Below, piece after piece: positions 50,854 through 59,303 of a stretch of DNA of 64,000 nt. The stretch covers positions 3,435 to 67,434 of the forward strand of contig CAYNMV010000018.1 of assembly GCA_964398315.1 (NCBI GenBank), written 5' to 3'. Both the position numbers and the translations under genes were made by a program. Position 1 is the stretch's first letter. Every line of letters starts with the position of its first letter. The stretch comes from JADLCB01 sp964398315. GTDB taxonomy: Bacteria > Planctomycetota > Phycisphaerae > Tepidisphaerales > Tepidisphaeraceae. The notes below the pieces were generated by a model. It was not told the origin of the DNA and did no database searches. It worked only from the letters and a program-made list of their open reading frames with translations.

Positions 50854-51978
50854 ATGGATCGGGTACGGGTGGGCGTGATCGGGAATGGCCAGATCGGGAT
50901 GGCGCATCTGGAACGGTATGCAAAGATTCCCGAAGTTGAAGTGGTTGCGGTGGCCGATCTGTCGGCCGACAAGGTAGAAGCAGCCCGGCGCTTCAGTGGC
51001 GCGCCCCATGGCTATACCGATTTTCGCGAGTTGCTGAAGCGCGACGATATCGTCGCGGTGGATGTGTGCGTCCACAATAACAAGCACGCCCCCATCACCA
51101 TCGCCGCACTGGAAGCCGGCAAGCATGTCTACTGCGAAAAGCCCATGGCGGGCAGTTACCGGGATGCCGAACACATGATGCAGGCCGCCCAGAAAACCGG
51201 CCGCATGCTGCACATCCAGATGGGGACGCTCTATACCCCTGAGACCCACGCCGCCAGGCAACTCATCGAAGACGGCCACCTGGGCCGCATCTACCATGTG
51301 CGGTCATTTGGCTATCGCCGCCGCGGCCGGCCGTTTGTTGATGGCTACGGTACCGCCAATTTTGTGGATAAGAGCATCTGCGCCGGCGGCGCCCTGTTTG
51401 ACATGGGCATCTACCATATCGCGCAAATCCTGCATCTGATTGGCAATCCGGCGGTTCAGACGGTCAGCGGCGCCACCCACCAGGCGCTGGACATGTACGA
51501 AGACCGCCGTGCGTTCAGCCAGTATGGGGTTGAGGAAATGGGCCTTGGGTTTGTCCGCCTGGAAGGCGGCATTACCTTCGATATCGAGGAAACCTGGGCA
51601 GTCCACCACGATGGCTCCGAGGCCAGTAAGGTACTGGGCAGCCAGGGCGGCATCCGGCTCAATCCACTGGCGTTTTTCTCGTCGATCAGCGATATTGCCG
51701 CGACAACGACGTTTGATCTCAAGGCGATGGACGCCCGCTGGCGGGCCTGTCGGGCGGATTATCGCTGGTATGAGCACTCCGCAACGCATTGGGTGGGTGC
51801 TCTGCTTGGTCGGGTGCCGCTGCTGCCCACAGCGCAATATGCCCTGAACGCCGCCCTGATCAGCGAAGGGATCTACCAGTCTGCGCAGACGGGCCGCGAG
51901 TGGACCGCTGCAGAAATCCGTGATCAGTCGACCAGTCTCGCCATCGACCCATACACCCCAGAGAAGATCTGGGAGTAA
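50854..51978 (+). CDS. Gfo/Idh/MocA-family sugar dehydrogenase
   Basis: A 374-residue NAD(P)-dependent oxidoreductase. The start at 50854 is preceded by GGAGGAA, which lies just after the alternative ATG at 50836. The Rossmann domain begins VRVGVIGNGQIGMAHLERYA, the family signature GKHVYCEKPMAG (catalytic Lys) follows near residue 100, and the C-terminal alpha/beta domain has the GGALFDMGIYHIAQILHLIG motif (Asp and His of the active site). These enzymes oxidise or epimerise sugars, inositols or sugar acids in the cytosol. It is followed 24 bp later by a sugar isomerase, a pairing typical of inositol- or hexose-type catabolism. Confidence 0.93.
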   Translation: MDRVRVGVIGNGQIGMAHLERYAKIPEVEVVAVADLSADKVEAARRFSGAPHGYTDFRELLKRDDIVAVDVCVHNNKHAPITIAALEAGKHVYCEKPMAGSYRDAEHMMQAAQKTGRMLHIQMGTLYTPETHAARQLIEDGHLGRIYHVRSFGYRRRGRPFVDGYGTANFVDKSICAGGALFDMGIYHIAQILHLIGNPAVQTVSGATHQALDMYEDRRAFSQYGVEEMGLGFVRLEGGITFDIEETWAVHHDGSEASKVLGSQGGIRLNPLAFFSSISDIAATTTFDLKAMDARWRACRADYRWYEHSATHWVGALLGRVPLLPTAQYALNAALISEGIYQSAQTGREWTAAEIRDQSTSLAIDPYTPEKIWE

Positions 51979-52002
51979 TCACGTTTGACCGAGGAAACCA
52001 TC

Positions 52003-52770
52003 ATGAGCAACGCGCCGATCGCACTCCAACTGTTTTCCGTCCGGGCCGAGGTAGAACGTGACCTGGCCAATACCCTCAAGCAGGTAGCGGCCATTGGATA
52101 TGCTGGCGCTGAGCCATATGGATTTGATGGCCAGGCCGACCGCTGGCAGAACCGCACCGCTGCTGAGCTGCGCAAAATGTTTGATGACAACGGTTTAGCC
52201 TGCTGCGGCTTTCATCTGGCATCGTCCGCACTCATGGGCGACAACCTGCAGCGAACCGCTGAGTTCAATCAGGTGCTGGGTAACCGCTTCCTCATCATCG
52301 CCGGTGACAGCCAGCGCATGAGCAGTGTCGCGGGGATCGGGGAGCTGGCCGGGATCCTCAATAACGCAGCGGAAAAACTCCGCGACCAGGGACTGTTTGT
52401 CGGGTATCACGCCCATGGCTTTGACGCCCAGGTCGTTGAGGGCGAAGTCGCCTGGTACCGCCTGTTCAAGAGCACCGGCAAGGATGTCATCATGCAACTC
52501 GATGTGGGCAACTATGCCGGCGGCGGCGGTGATCCGATCGCAGCCCTCCGCGATTTCCCCGGCCGGGCCAGGACCCTTCACCTCAAGGATCACGGCGGGC
52601 CGCCCGACTCGGTCATTGGTGAAGGCAAGCTGGACTGGGCGACGATCTTCCAACTCTGCGACACGCAGCATCCGGTTGAGTGGTATGTCGTTGAGGAAGG
52701 TGCACGGGACGGCAGCGGTTTTGACATCTCACGCCGCAGCCTCGAAGCACTCAGGAAGATGGGGCGATAG
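52003..52770 (+). CDS. Xylose isomerase-like TIM-barrel sugar isomerase/epimerase
   Basis: A 255-residue cytosolic protein of the AP-endonuclease-2/xylose-isomerase-like fold (IolE/IolI/hydroxypyruvate isomerase relatives). It starts IALQLFSVRAEVERDLANTL. Metal-site segments appear as GLFVGYHAHGFDAQ, MQLDVGNYAGGGGDP, TLHLKDHG and WYVVEEGARDGSG, which supply the Glu/Asp/His ligands. ATG 52003 with GAGG upstream is preferred over a TTG at 51985. It likely converts the keto-sugar made by the neighbouring Gfo/Idh enzyme. Confidence 0.9.
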   Translation: MSNAPIALQLFSVRAEVERDLANTLKQVAAIGYAGAEPYGFDGQADRWQNRTAAELRKMFDDNGLACCGFHLASSALMGDNLQRTAEFNQVLGNRFLIIAGDSQRMSSVAGIGELAGILNNAAEKLRDQGLFVGYHAHGFDAQVVEGEVAWYRLFKSTGKDVIMQLDVGNYAGGGGDPIAALRDFPGRARTLHLKDHGGPPDSVIGEGKLDWATIFQLCDTQHPVEWYVVEEGARDGSGFDISRRSLEALRKMGR

Positions 52771-52841
52771 CCACTTTTGTTGAGGCCGCGTGTGTGTGCT
52801 GCCCGCAGCGGCCTCACTCTGCTGCGAGTGGGCTTGCCGCC

Positions 52842-53756
52842 ATGGTTATTGAACGAAAAGCCCGTCCAACCCTTACGCCGGTGGAACTTGACCACGGTGA
52901 TGAGCTGCACTTCACGCTTGTGAACGGGCAGACACGGCGGATCGGAATCCTCGGCTCCAATGCTGGCATCTATCGGTCAAACAAGGATGAACCGGGCCGC
53001 AAGGGGCCGGTCCTTGTTGAGCTGAGGATGACGCTCATCATGGAAGTGGATGGCCACCGGGTGGTCATCAACCGCTGGGTCGGCAACCAGAAGAGCTTTT
53101 ACGAACCGTGGAAGCTGTTCGGGATGCACATCTGGTTCGATGCCTGCGACAAGCTGTTCGATCATCTTGAAGAAGTGCATGGTCCGTGCAAACCGCGCAA
53201 AAACGTACGCCTGGCAGTGCAGGATGCGACGCTGCGGATCTGCCCGGTCCTGCTGCATCCGTGGTGTCCGCTGCCCGAGGGGACGCTGCGCATTGAGGAT
53301 GCGTATGAGGGGTCGGACTGCTGGATGGGGCCGTATTTTGGATGTGAGGCTCACGGTGGACTGGATATCAACCACCCAGCCGGAACACCGATCTGGACGC
53401 CGTTTGCCGTTGACACGCAGTACATGTCCGATTCGCTCCGACACCCGGATATCAAGAACCTTTACTGGAACGGCAACAAGACCTGGGCTGACGGATCGAC
53501 ATGGTATATTCGCGTCGCCCATCCGATCCGGTCGCTGGTGCCGCAGCATACGCCGGTCGATGCCGGGGTGCACATTCTGGACGGCGCGGGCGTCATGGTG
53601 GGGTTATTCGAGCATTCGCATTTTGTGTTCGGGATCGCCGAATCCGGGCAGGGGGAGGATGAGCAGATCCTGCTGGACCCGTGGATTCTCTTCTGGCAGA
53701 TGTACCGCGACCGCCGGCTGACGACTGCACCGTTAACCGCGCCGGATGCGGGGTGA
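52842..53756 (+). CDS. M23-like metallopeptidase-fold protein, tandem copy 1
   Basis: A 304-residue protein with no signal peptide. The N-terminal 100 residues are a beta-rich domain (VELDHGDELHFTLVNGQTRR; NRWVGNQKSFYEPWKLFGMH). The C-terminal half carries the zinc signature of LytM/M23 peptidases: AHGGLDINHPAGTPIWTPF (His171 and Asp175) and FEHSHFVFG (His258, His260). M23 enzymes cut peptidoglycan cross-bridges, or are degenerate and regulatory; here the complete H-x3-D plus H-x-H set suggests an active metal site. ILLDPWILFWQMYRDRRLTT closes the protein. A near twin follows in tandem. With no export signal, a cytoplasmic function or an unusual export route must be considered. Confidence 0.7.
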   Translation: MVIERKARPTLTPVELDHGDELHFTLVNGQTRRIGILGSNAGIYRSNKDEPGRKGPVLVELRMTLIMEVDGHRVVINRWVGNQKSFYEPWKLFGMHIWFDACDKLFDHLEEVHGPCKPRKNVRLAVQDATLRICPVLLHPWCPLPEGTLRIEDAYEGSDCWMGPYFGCEAHGGLDINHPAGTPIWTPFAVDTQYMSDSLRHPDIKNLYWNGNKTWADGSTWYIRVAHPIRSLVPQHTPVDAGVHILDGAGVMVGLFEHSHFVFGIAESGQGEDEQILLDPWILFWQMYRDRRLTTAPLTAPDAG

Positions 53757-53933
53757 ATTCGGGCGGGTCTCATCCATTCGTAGCGGTCTCATGACGCGGA
53801 TCTCCGGTCCGCGCCGTTGTTTCGCGAAAAAGATGCCTTCGTCACTGAGTCAGGGGCCGCCGCGACGAAGTGCAATCGGCTCAAGCCCCACGGGGCACCC
53901 GATCCGGCAGGGATTGGAACTGGAGCAACCTGG

Positions 53934-54839
53934 ATGATCATTGAAAAAACCGCGCGATCCACGTTGACCGCCGTCGAATTGGATATCGGCGATGAGCTGC
54001 ATTTCACCCTGGCCAACGGGCAGACCCGCCGGATCAAGATCAAGGACATCGGTGCCGGCATTTACCGCTCGAACAAGGATCAGCCCGGTCGCAAGGGGCC
54101 GACGATCGTCGAACTGGAGATGACGGTCATGATGGAAATTGATGATCATTACCTGATCATCAACCGCTGGGTGGGCAGTCAGAAGAGCTTCTACGAGCCC
54201 TGGAAGCTGTTTGGCATGCATCTGTGGTTCGATGCGTGCAGCAAGTTATTTGAATTCCTGAATGAGGCGCACGGCACCTGCAAGCCGCGCAAGCATGTTC
54301 GCCTGGCGGTGCAGGATGCGAGCCTGCGCATCTGCCCGGTCCTGCTGCATCCGTGGTGTCCGCTGCCGGAGGGCACGCTGCGCATCGAGGACTGCTACGA
54401 AGGGTCCGACTGCTGGCTGGGACCGTACCAGGGAGTCGATGCCCACGGCGGCCTGGACATCAATCACCCGGCCGGCACCCCCATCTGGACGCCAATCAGC
54501 TTCGATGACCATTATTACTTTAATTCGCTGGCTACGGGTGCGAATAACAACCGCTGGCGGGGTGTGAAAAAGTGGGCGGACGGCTCCACATGGCACCTGC
54601 AAGTCCACCACATTATCCGGTTGCTGGTGCCGGAGCACACGCAACTGGAGGCCGGCGTTCACCTGGCAGATGGGGCGGGGGTGCTATCGGGCGTCCATGA
54701 GCACTCGCACTTCGTTTTTGCCATCATCGAGCCGGGCGAGACAGATGCGGATCGGATCCTGCTCGATCCGTGGATTCTCTTCTGGCAGATGTACCGGGAC
54801 CGCCGGTTGACCACTGAGGCCGGTCAGCGGCTGGCCTGA
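53934..54839 (+). CDS. M23-like metallopeptidase-fold protein, tandem copy 2
   Basis: A 301-residue paralogue of the preceding protein, highly similar along its whole length. His171 and Asp175 in AHGGLDINHPAGTPIWTP are conserved at the same positions, as are the His pair in HEHSHFVFA (His257, His259). The main differences lie between these motifs (DHYYFNSLATGANNNRW replaces the corresponding stretch). ATG 53934 has GGAGC 9 bases upstream; a longer frame from 53817 is unlikely because it lacks similarity to copy 1. Cotranscription with copy 1 is possible across a 177-bp gap. No signal peptide. The peptidase call is by motif; the N-terminal domain is unfamiliar to me. Confidence 0.7.
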   Translation: MIIEKTARSTLTAVELDIGDELHFTLANGQTRRIKIKDIGAGIYRSNKDQPGRKGPTIVELEMTVMMEIDDHYLIINRWVGSQKSFYEPWKLFGMHLWFDACSKLFEFLNEAHGTCKPRKHVRLAVQDASLRICPVLLHPWCPLPEGTLRIEDCYEGSDCWLGPYQGVDAHGGLDINHPAGTPIWTPISFDDHYYFNSLATGANNNRWRGVKKWADGSTWHLQVHHIIRLLVPEHTQLEAGVHLADGAGVLSGVHEHSHFVFAIIEPGETDADRILLDPWILFWQMYRDRRLTTEAGQRLA

Positions 54840-55196
54840 CGGCGGCACATGGGGAAGCGTCAACCGTCAATCAAAGGGGCCGCCGCCCACACCCAGGCCG
54901 CGGATCAGCGCAGAACGCACTGAAGGGCCAGTACCGCATGCCCCACTCGCCAAACGAAAGTAACTGCATACGGGATTATTGTTGATTTAGTTTATTGTAA
55001 ACCAATCCAAATCGACAGGGTGGCGTGGGGTGATGGGTGGGCCCAGTATTCGTTCGGGGGTGGGCTGCGCAGCCCACTAAGCAAACAAATCCCTGTTTTT
55101 CAGTGGCTTATGGCTCATATGAAGGAGATGATCCAGGCAGGCGTTAGGTCTCCTGTTGCGTGTCTCGCTGACGGGGCCGCCGGCATCATTTTTCCT
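54840..55196. other. AT-enriched intergenic region with two palindromes
   Basis: No gene is supported here. GTTTATTGTAAAC (54990-55002) is a GTTTA-N3-TAAAC inverted repeat inside a locally AT-rich stretch (54960-55015). GTGGGCTGCGCAGCCCAC (55060-55077) is a perfect 18-bp palindrome. Either could be a regulator site for the downstream pseudopilin promoter or, for the second, part of an RNA hairpin. Confidence 0.5.
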
Positions 55197-55224
55197 TTGA
55201 CAAACCACCACCTTGGAGTATGAT
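55197..55224 (+). promoter_or_regulatory. Strong sigma-70-type promoter of the pseudopilin gene
   Basis: Perfect TTGACA (55197-55202) and TATGAT (55219-55224) are spaced by 16 bp. A transcript from about 55231 would have a leader of roughly 117 nt before the ATG at 55348. Confidence 0.78.
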
Positions 55225-55347
55225 TCACATAGTAGACAGTGCTTTCCAGTTCATTTCCGGCATCGCGTCTGGTTTTCTCGTGAACCGGCCGCATGCGTGA
55301 CAGGAGCACAACTGTCATCATCGCATCTCTTACGCGGAGGCCATCCC

Positions 55348-56184
55348 ATGTCACGGCGGACCGCTTTTACTCTCGTGGAACTGCTCGTCGTCATCGGCAT
55401 CATTGCGCTGCTGATCGCCATTCTCCTTCCTGCGTTGCAAAAAGCCCGCGAATCAGCGGTGCGGGTGCAATGTCTGAGCCATATGCGGCAAACCCTGACC
55501 GCGGTGCATGCCTATGCCGCCGAACACAACGGGTGGTATCCGGCCGGTACCTTTGATGAGTATCGCGCCCGTGACACAACCTGGCCGCCTGCAGAAGTGC
55601 TCCCCATGCGGACACCCGGTGACCAGGCCAAGTCACCCAATTCCGCGGCGAACCAGGCCAAGTATGGCACCTGGGGCAACATTTACGGCGCGGAGCAATT
55701 TCTGGACAACTACCACTGCAACTCTCTGTTTGCGCCGAACCTGGCCAAGTACATGGGCGGTGAACGCACCGAGCTGGGCAATCACTACCTGGTGATGGCC
55801 TGCCCGGCAATCATGTCGAACAGCCCGAAATACAACGCACCAAACCACAGCTTCTACTACGGCATGCCTGCTCGGGGTGGTACGGTGCCCCCACGCCAGG
55901 GTCGGGTCAAGGAGGAGCATATGCAGGCTGCCCAGTACGGCCCGGGCAGCGGGTTGATTACACCGGATGACTATGTGCCGGTGCGCTATCTGTTTGCCTG
56001 CTCAAACCTGCTCAACGGCGACACCCTGACGGGCGCCAAGACGTACTGGGGCTTCACCAACCAGTGGGGTAATTTCGGCAACGTTCATATGAGCTCGCGC
56101 GGGAAGTACATGAACATCATGACGCTGAACGGCTCCACGATGATCGTGCGAAACAGGCCGGGATTTGCCGCCGTGGGTGAGTGA
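55348..56184 (+). CDS. Type II/IV pseudopilin-like protein (prepilin cleavage motif)
   Basis: A 278-residue protein whose first 35 residues are a type III signal: basic SRRTA, then the processing site A/FTLVELLVVIGIIALLI with Glu at +5 and a single hydrophobic helix, then LLPALQKARESAVRVQCLSH. The residue before the cut is Ala instead of the common Gly. The remaining soluble domain is rich in Tyr/Asn/Gly and ends with a weak version of the H-x9-DG C-terminal motif of planctomycete pseudopilins (NVHMSSRGKYMNIMTLNGS). GCGGAGG precedes the ATG. Such proteins are abundant in planctomycetes and may form type II secretion pseudopili or be surface-retained. It lies upstream of the PEP-CTERM genes. 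Confidence 0.88.
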   Translation: MSRRTAFTLVELLVVIGIIALLIAILLPALQKARESAVRVQCLSHMRQTLTAVHAYAAEHNGWYPAGTFDEYRARDTTWPPAEVLPMRTPGDQAKSPNSAANQAKYGTWGNIYGAEQFLDNYHCNSLFAPNLAKYMGGERTELGNHYLVMACPAIMSNSPKYNAPNHSFYYGMPARGGTVPPRQGRVKEEHMQAAQYGPGSGLITPDDYVPVRYLFACSNLLNGDTLTGAKTYWGFTNQWGNFGNVHMSSRGKYMNIMTLNGSTMIVRNRPGFAAVGE

Positions 56185-56276
56185 AGCGGGCGATGAAGCG
56201 GGTGATCCGAGAGGCCTCAAGCCAACCCCGCCACTTCCACCCATCCGTGCAGGCGTAACCAGAGAGGTCCACAGGT

Positions 56277-56341
56277 ACCGCTCGGCTTTGCACCGGCCGG
56301 CGGGCCCGGAAAGATGGTGCACCCAACGGAGGAGTAGCCCC
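56277..56341 (+). repeat. Conserved 65-nt leader of PEP-CTERM gene 1
   Basis: This 65-nt block directly before the ATG recurs at 57826-57890 before the second PEP-CTERM gene with one mismatch. It can form TGCACC/GGTGCA around an inner GGCC-GGCG-GGCC hairpin, followed by GGAGGAG as ribosome site. The high identity extends into the signal-peptide codons. I cannot match it to a known riboswitch class. Confidence 0.75.
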
Positions 56342-57661
56342 ATGTTCCCGTCCCATCATCTTGCCTTTGCAGTCGCTCTTGCCTCATCGGCCGCTCTTGC
56401 TTCGGCTGCCACCGTCACTAATACCTGGACTGGCGCATCGCCCGGTGATTACAACCTCGCGAGCAACTGGTCGCAGGGACGTGTGCCCGGGACAGACGCG
56501 GTAGATATTGATCGTGCGGTCATTGGTGGCGGTGCAGTGGTGTCCCTGGCTGATGACGTCAGTGCTTATGAGGAGATGATCCAGGATCTCACCCTTAACG
56601 ATGGGGCCACCTTCCATGTGAATAGCGGCGGGAGCCTCAAAATCACCCAGCCAGGGAAATGGGACTACGGTTGGCTGCACCTGGGCAACAGCGGCAGCGG
56701 GCACGTCGTGATGAACGGCGGGACGCTGGACTTCAAGGTGGCGATGCTCAGCAACAACAGCACGATTACCATCAACAGCGGGCTAGTGCGCGGTCGTGAG
56801 CGAACGATGGAGGTCGGGCTCTCCGCGGGCGGCACTTCCACGATCACGATTATGGGTGGCGCCTTCCATCATGGCAGCGGCATGTTGCTGGGTGCCAATG
56901 GCGGGACGGGCATCATCGAACAGTCCGCCGGCCAGTTCGTTGCTCAATACGACTCAACAATTGGTGGCACAAACAGCACGGGCATCTGGAACCTCTCCGG
57001 TGGCGAGGGGTGGATGGGCATTCCCAAGATTGGCGCCCTGGCGGGAAGCACCGGCACGGTCAACCTGTCTGGAGATGCGGTCCTCAATATCAGCCGTGAA
57101 ACTCAAGTGGGCGGGGAAGGCAACGGCAGCCTCATCATCAGCGGTTCGGCGACCCTGCGCGGTAACAGCGAGACGCCAATCGGCCAGATGCAGTATGGCG
57201 ACGGTTTCCGGACGTTCCACATCGGGAATGGCACTGCCGGCACGGGTTTGGTCAAGATCATTGGAAACGATGCCACGGTGAGCATCAACCGTGGCACGAC
57301 CGGCAGCGTGGAGTTCATCCTTGGAGCAAACGGTACGCTGGCGTTCGATATTGACGATGCCACAGTCACTCCTGTCACGATATCGGGCGGCACCGGAACA
57401 CTGGCGGGCACGATCGACCTGGGCCTGATCAACGGCTATGAACCGGCGGCTGGTACGGTCTACGACCTGATCATCACGCGGGGAACACTGGTTGATTCCG
57501 GGTTCAGCCTTGCAGCCGAAGATTCGGCGCTCTGGTCCTTGGCCATTGTGACGGACGGCTCTTTCCAGAAGCTGCAGGCCACGTTCGTGCCTGAACCGGC
57601 GAGCCTGGCACTGCTGGGGCTGGCGATCCCGGCGATAACGATGCGTCGGCGCCGGGCGTAG
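56342..57661 (+). CDS. PEP-CTERM surface protein 1 (beta-helix type)
   Basis: A 439-residue exported protein with signal peptide (LAFAVALASSAALASA) and a PEP-CTERM sorting tail: PEPASLALLGLAIPAITMRRRRA. The tail has the Pro-Glu-Pro motif, a membrane helix and an Arg cluster, recognised by an exosortase that is not in this window. The body begins TWTGASPGDYNLASNWSQGR and consists of Gly/Ser/Thr/Asn-rich short strands with recurrent GGT, LNLSGG and ITINSG patterns, as in right-handed beta-helix passenger domains. It probably sits in the extracellular matrix or on the cell surface. GGAGGAG precedes the ATG. Followed by a perfect intrinsic terminator. Confidence 0.88.
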   Translation: MFPSHHLAFAVALASSAALASAATVTNTWTGASPGDYNLASNWSQGRVPGTDAVDIDRAVIGGGAVVSLADDVSAYEEMIQDLTLNDGATFHVNSGGSLKITQPGKWDYGWLHLGNSGSGHVVMNGGTLDFKVAMLSNNSTITINSGLVRGRERTMEVGLSAGGTSTITIMGGAFHHGSGMLLGANGGTGIIEQSAGQFVAQYDSTIGGTNSTGIWNLSGGEGWMGIPKIGALAGSTGTVNLSGDAVLNISRETQVGGEGNGSLIISGSATLRGNSETPIGQMQYGDGFRTFHIGNGTAGTGLVKIIGNDATVSINRGTTGSVEFILGANGTLAFDIDDATVTPVTISGGTGTLAGTIDLGLINGYEPAAGTVYDLIITRGTLVDSGFSLAAEDSALWSLAIVTDGSFQKLQATFVPEPASLALLGLAIPAITMRRRRA

Positions 57662-57669
57662 GAATTTCA

Positions 57670-57703
57670 CCCGCCGCACCGGGAAACTGGTGCGGCGGGT
57701 TTT
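57670..57703 (+). terminator. Intrinsic terminator after PEP-CTERM gene 1
   Basis: CCCGCCGCACC (57670-57680) pairs perfectly over 11 bp with GGTGCGGCGGG (57689-57699) around GGGAAACT, followed by TTTT. It ends the first PEP-CTERM transcript 8 bp after the stop codon, so the second gene needs its own promoter. Confidence 0.93.
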
Positions 57704-57825
57704 GCGCAGCGGCAGGAGGCCATTCGGGCTTACAGGCGGCAGTTGGGCAGGCTGTTGGAGCGGACTTCAAAGCGGGCCCGCCGCTTCTCCCTCAGCCGCC
57801 AGCGCAGGGTCGTGAATGAGAAGTG

Positions 57826-57890
57826 ACCGCTCGGCTTTGCACCGGCCGGCGGGCCCGAAAAGATGGTGCACCCAACGGAGGAGTAGCCCC
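57826..57890 (+). repeat. Conserved 65-nt leader of PEP-CTERM gene 2
   Basis: Second copy of the block at 56277-56341, 64 of 65 positions identical, ending at the ATG. The sequence upstream of it (57704-57825) is unrelated to that upstream of copy 1, so the conserved unit begins at ACCGCTCGG. Confidence 0.75.
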
Positions 57891-59207
57891 ATGTTCCCGT
57901 CCAATCGCCTCGCCTTTGCAGTCGCTCTTGCCTCATCGGCCGCTCTTGCTTCGGCTGCCACCGTCACCAATACCTGGACTGGCACTTCACCTGGGGATTT
58001 TAACGTTGCGAGCAACTGGTCGCAGGGACGCGTGCCCGGAACAGACGCCGTTGACGTGGATCACATCGCAATCGGCGGCGGAAGCGTCGTGACGCTGGCG
58101 GCGGATCTGAGTGCCAACGCAGCGCATGTGGACAGGGTGGCTGTCAATGATGGCGCAACGCTGCAGTTGAATGTGGGCGGATATCTGAAAACCGATCAGG
58201 CGGCGTGGGATCATGGCCGACTGCACCTGGGGACCAGCGGCAGTGGACACGTCGTAGTCAATGGCGGCACGCTTTATGTCAAGAATATCTTCCTGGCCAA
58301 CAGCAGTACGATCACCGTCAATAGCGGTTTACTGTTCGGCTACGATAGTCGCTCCATGGAGATTGGTACCACCAATGGTGCGACCGCAACGGTGTCGGTG
58401 ACCGGGGGCGATTTTCTCACCAATAATGGATTGAAATTGGGTATGGGGGGAGGAACCGGGGTCATCGAGCAGTCCGGTGGCCGACTGGCAGTGAACAACA
58501 CAACGGTTATCGGTGACACAAACAGCAAGGCGATTGTGAATCTGTCTGGTGGTGAGACATGGTTCGCCATACCCACGTTCGCTGGCGCGGCAGGGAGCAC
58601 CGCCGAAGTGAACATTACGGGCGGCACGCTGTATCTCGGCCGGGAAGTCACCATTGGCGATGCCGGGAATGCCTCCATTATTGTCAGCGGAGGCACGTTG
58701 ACTGGCAGTACCGAATCGCCACTGGAAGGCCGCTTTGGCTATGGGCGCGGTATCGACAGTCTGTCCATCGGAACGGGGACAGGCACGGGCCTGCTGAAAA
58801 TTGTCGGCAACAAAGGGACGGTCTATATCTACAAGAACAGCACCACCGCCAATGTCACCGTCGGCACAAATGGTACGCTCGCGTTTGACATCGACGATGC
58901 AACGGTCAGCGCCCTGATGGTCCAGGGTGGTACGACGACGCTGGGCGGTATCATCGATCTGGACCTGATCAATGGTTACACACCCGCGCCTGGCGCCGTG
59001 TATGATCTGATTACGGGCCCCAACACGATCGTTGACAACGGCTTCAGCCTGGCCCCGGGCGATGAGGCGTTCTGGTCGCTTTCGATTATCGGCACCGCCG
59101 GCAGCGGGCAGACGCTGCAGGCGACATACGTCCCCGAACCCGCCGGACTGGCGCTGCTCGCGGCCGCCGCGCCCATCTTCGTACGGCGGCGAAGAATGTG
59201 GAGGTAG
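57891..59207 (+). CDS. PEP-CTERM surface protein 2 (beta-helix type), paralogue of protein 1
   Basis: A 438-residue exported protein with nearly the same signal peptide as protein 1 and the same opening TWTGTSPGDFNVASNWSQGR. The central beta-helix strands are clearly related but much more diverged (VVVNGGTLYVKNI, IIVSGGTLTGSTES, GTLAFDIDDATVSALM). The C-terminal sorting tail is PEPAGLALLAAAAPIFVRRRR plus MWR. DNA identity is very high in the leader and signal peptide and drops after the first 60 or so codons, suggesting a tandem duplication with later divergence of the body or conversion of the 5' end. GGAGGAG precedes the ATG. Followed after 96 bp by the third paralogue, with no strong terminator between them. 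Confidence 0.88.
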   Translation: MFPSNRLAFAVALASSAALASAATVTNTWTGTSPGDFNVASNWSQGRVPGTDAVDVDHIAIGGGSVVTLAADLSANAAHVDRVAVNDGATLQLNVGGYLKTDQAAWDHGRLHLGTSGSGHVVVNGGTLYVKNIFLANSSTITVNSGLLFGYDSRSMEIGTTNGATATVSVTGGDFLTNNGLKLGMGGGTGVIEQSGGRLAVNNTTVIGDTNSKAIVNLSGGETWFAIPTFAGAAGSTAEVNITGGTLYLGREVTIGDAGNASIIVSGGTLTGSTESPLEGRFGYGRGIDSLSIGTGTGTGLLKIVGNKGTVYIYKNSTTANVTVGTNGTLAFDIDDATVSALMVQGGTTTLGGIIDLDLINGYTPAPGAVYDLITGPNTIVDNGFSLAPGDEAFWSLSIIGTAGSGQTLQATYVPEPAGLALLAAAAPIFVRRRRMWR

Positions 59208-59303
59208 ACACGGAACGGCTCATGGCAGATGAAACGTTTCTGTGCCAGGATCACCGTTTTGTTCGCGTTCAGTATGACGGGTTGGCCCCCGTAGGAGAGA
59301 ACT

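Noticed and set aside
56277..56341. The 65-nt PEP-CTERM leader considered as a cyclic-di-GMP (GEMM) riboswitch
   Set aside because: The conserved GEMM core words are not present on the plus strand and no two-helix junction of the right size can be drawn.
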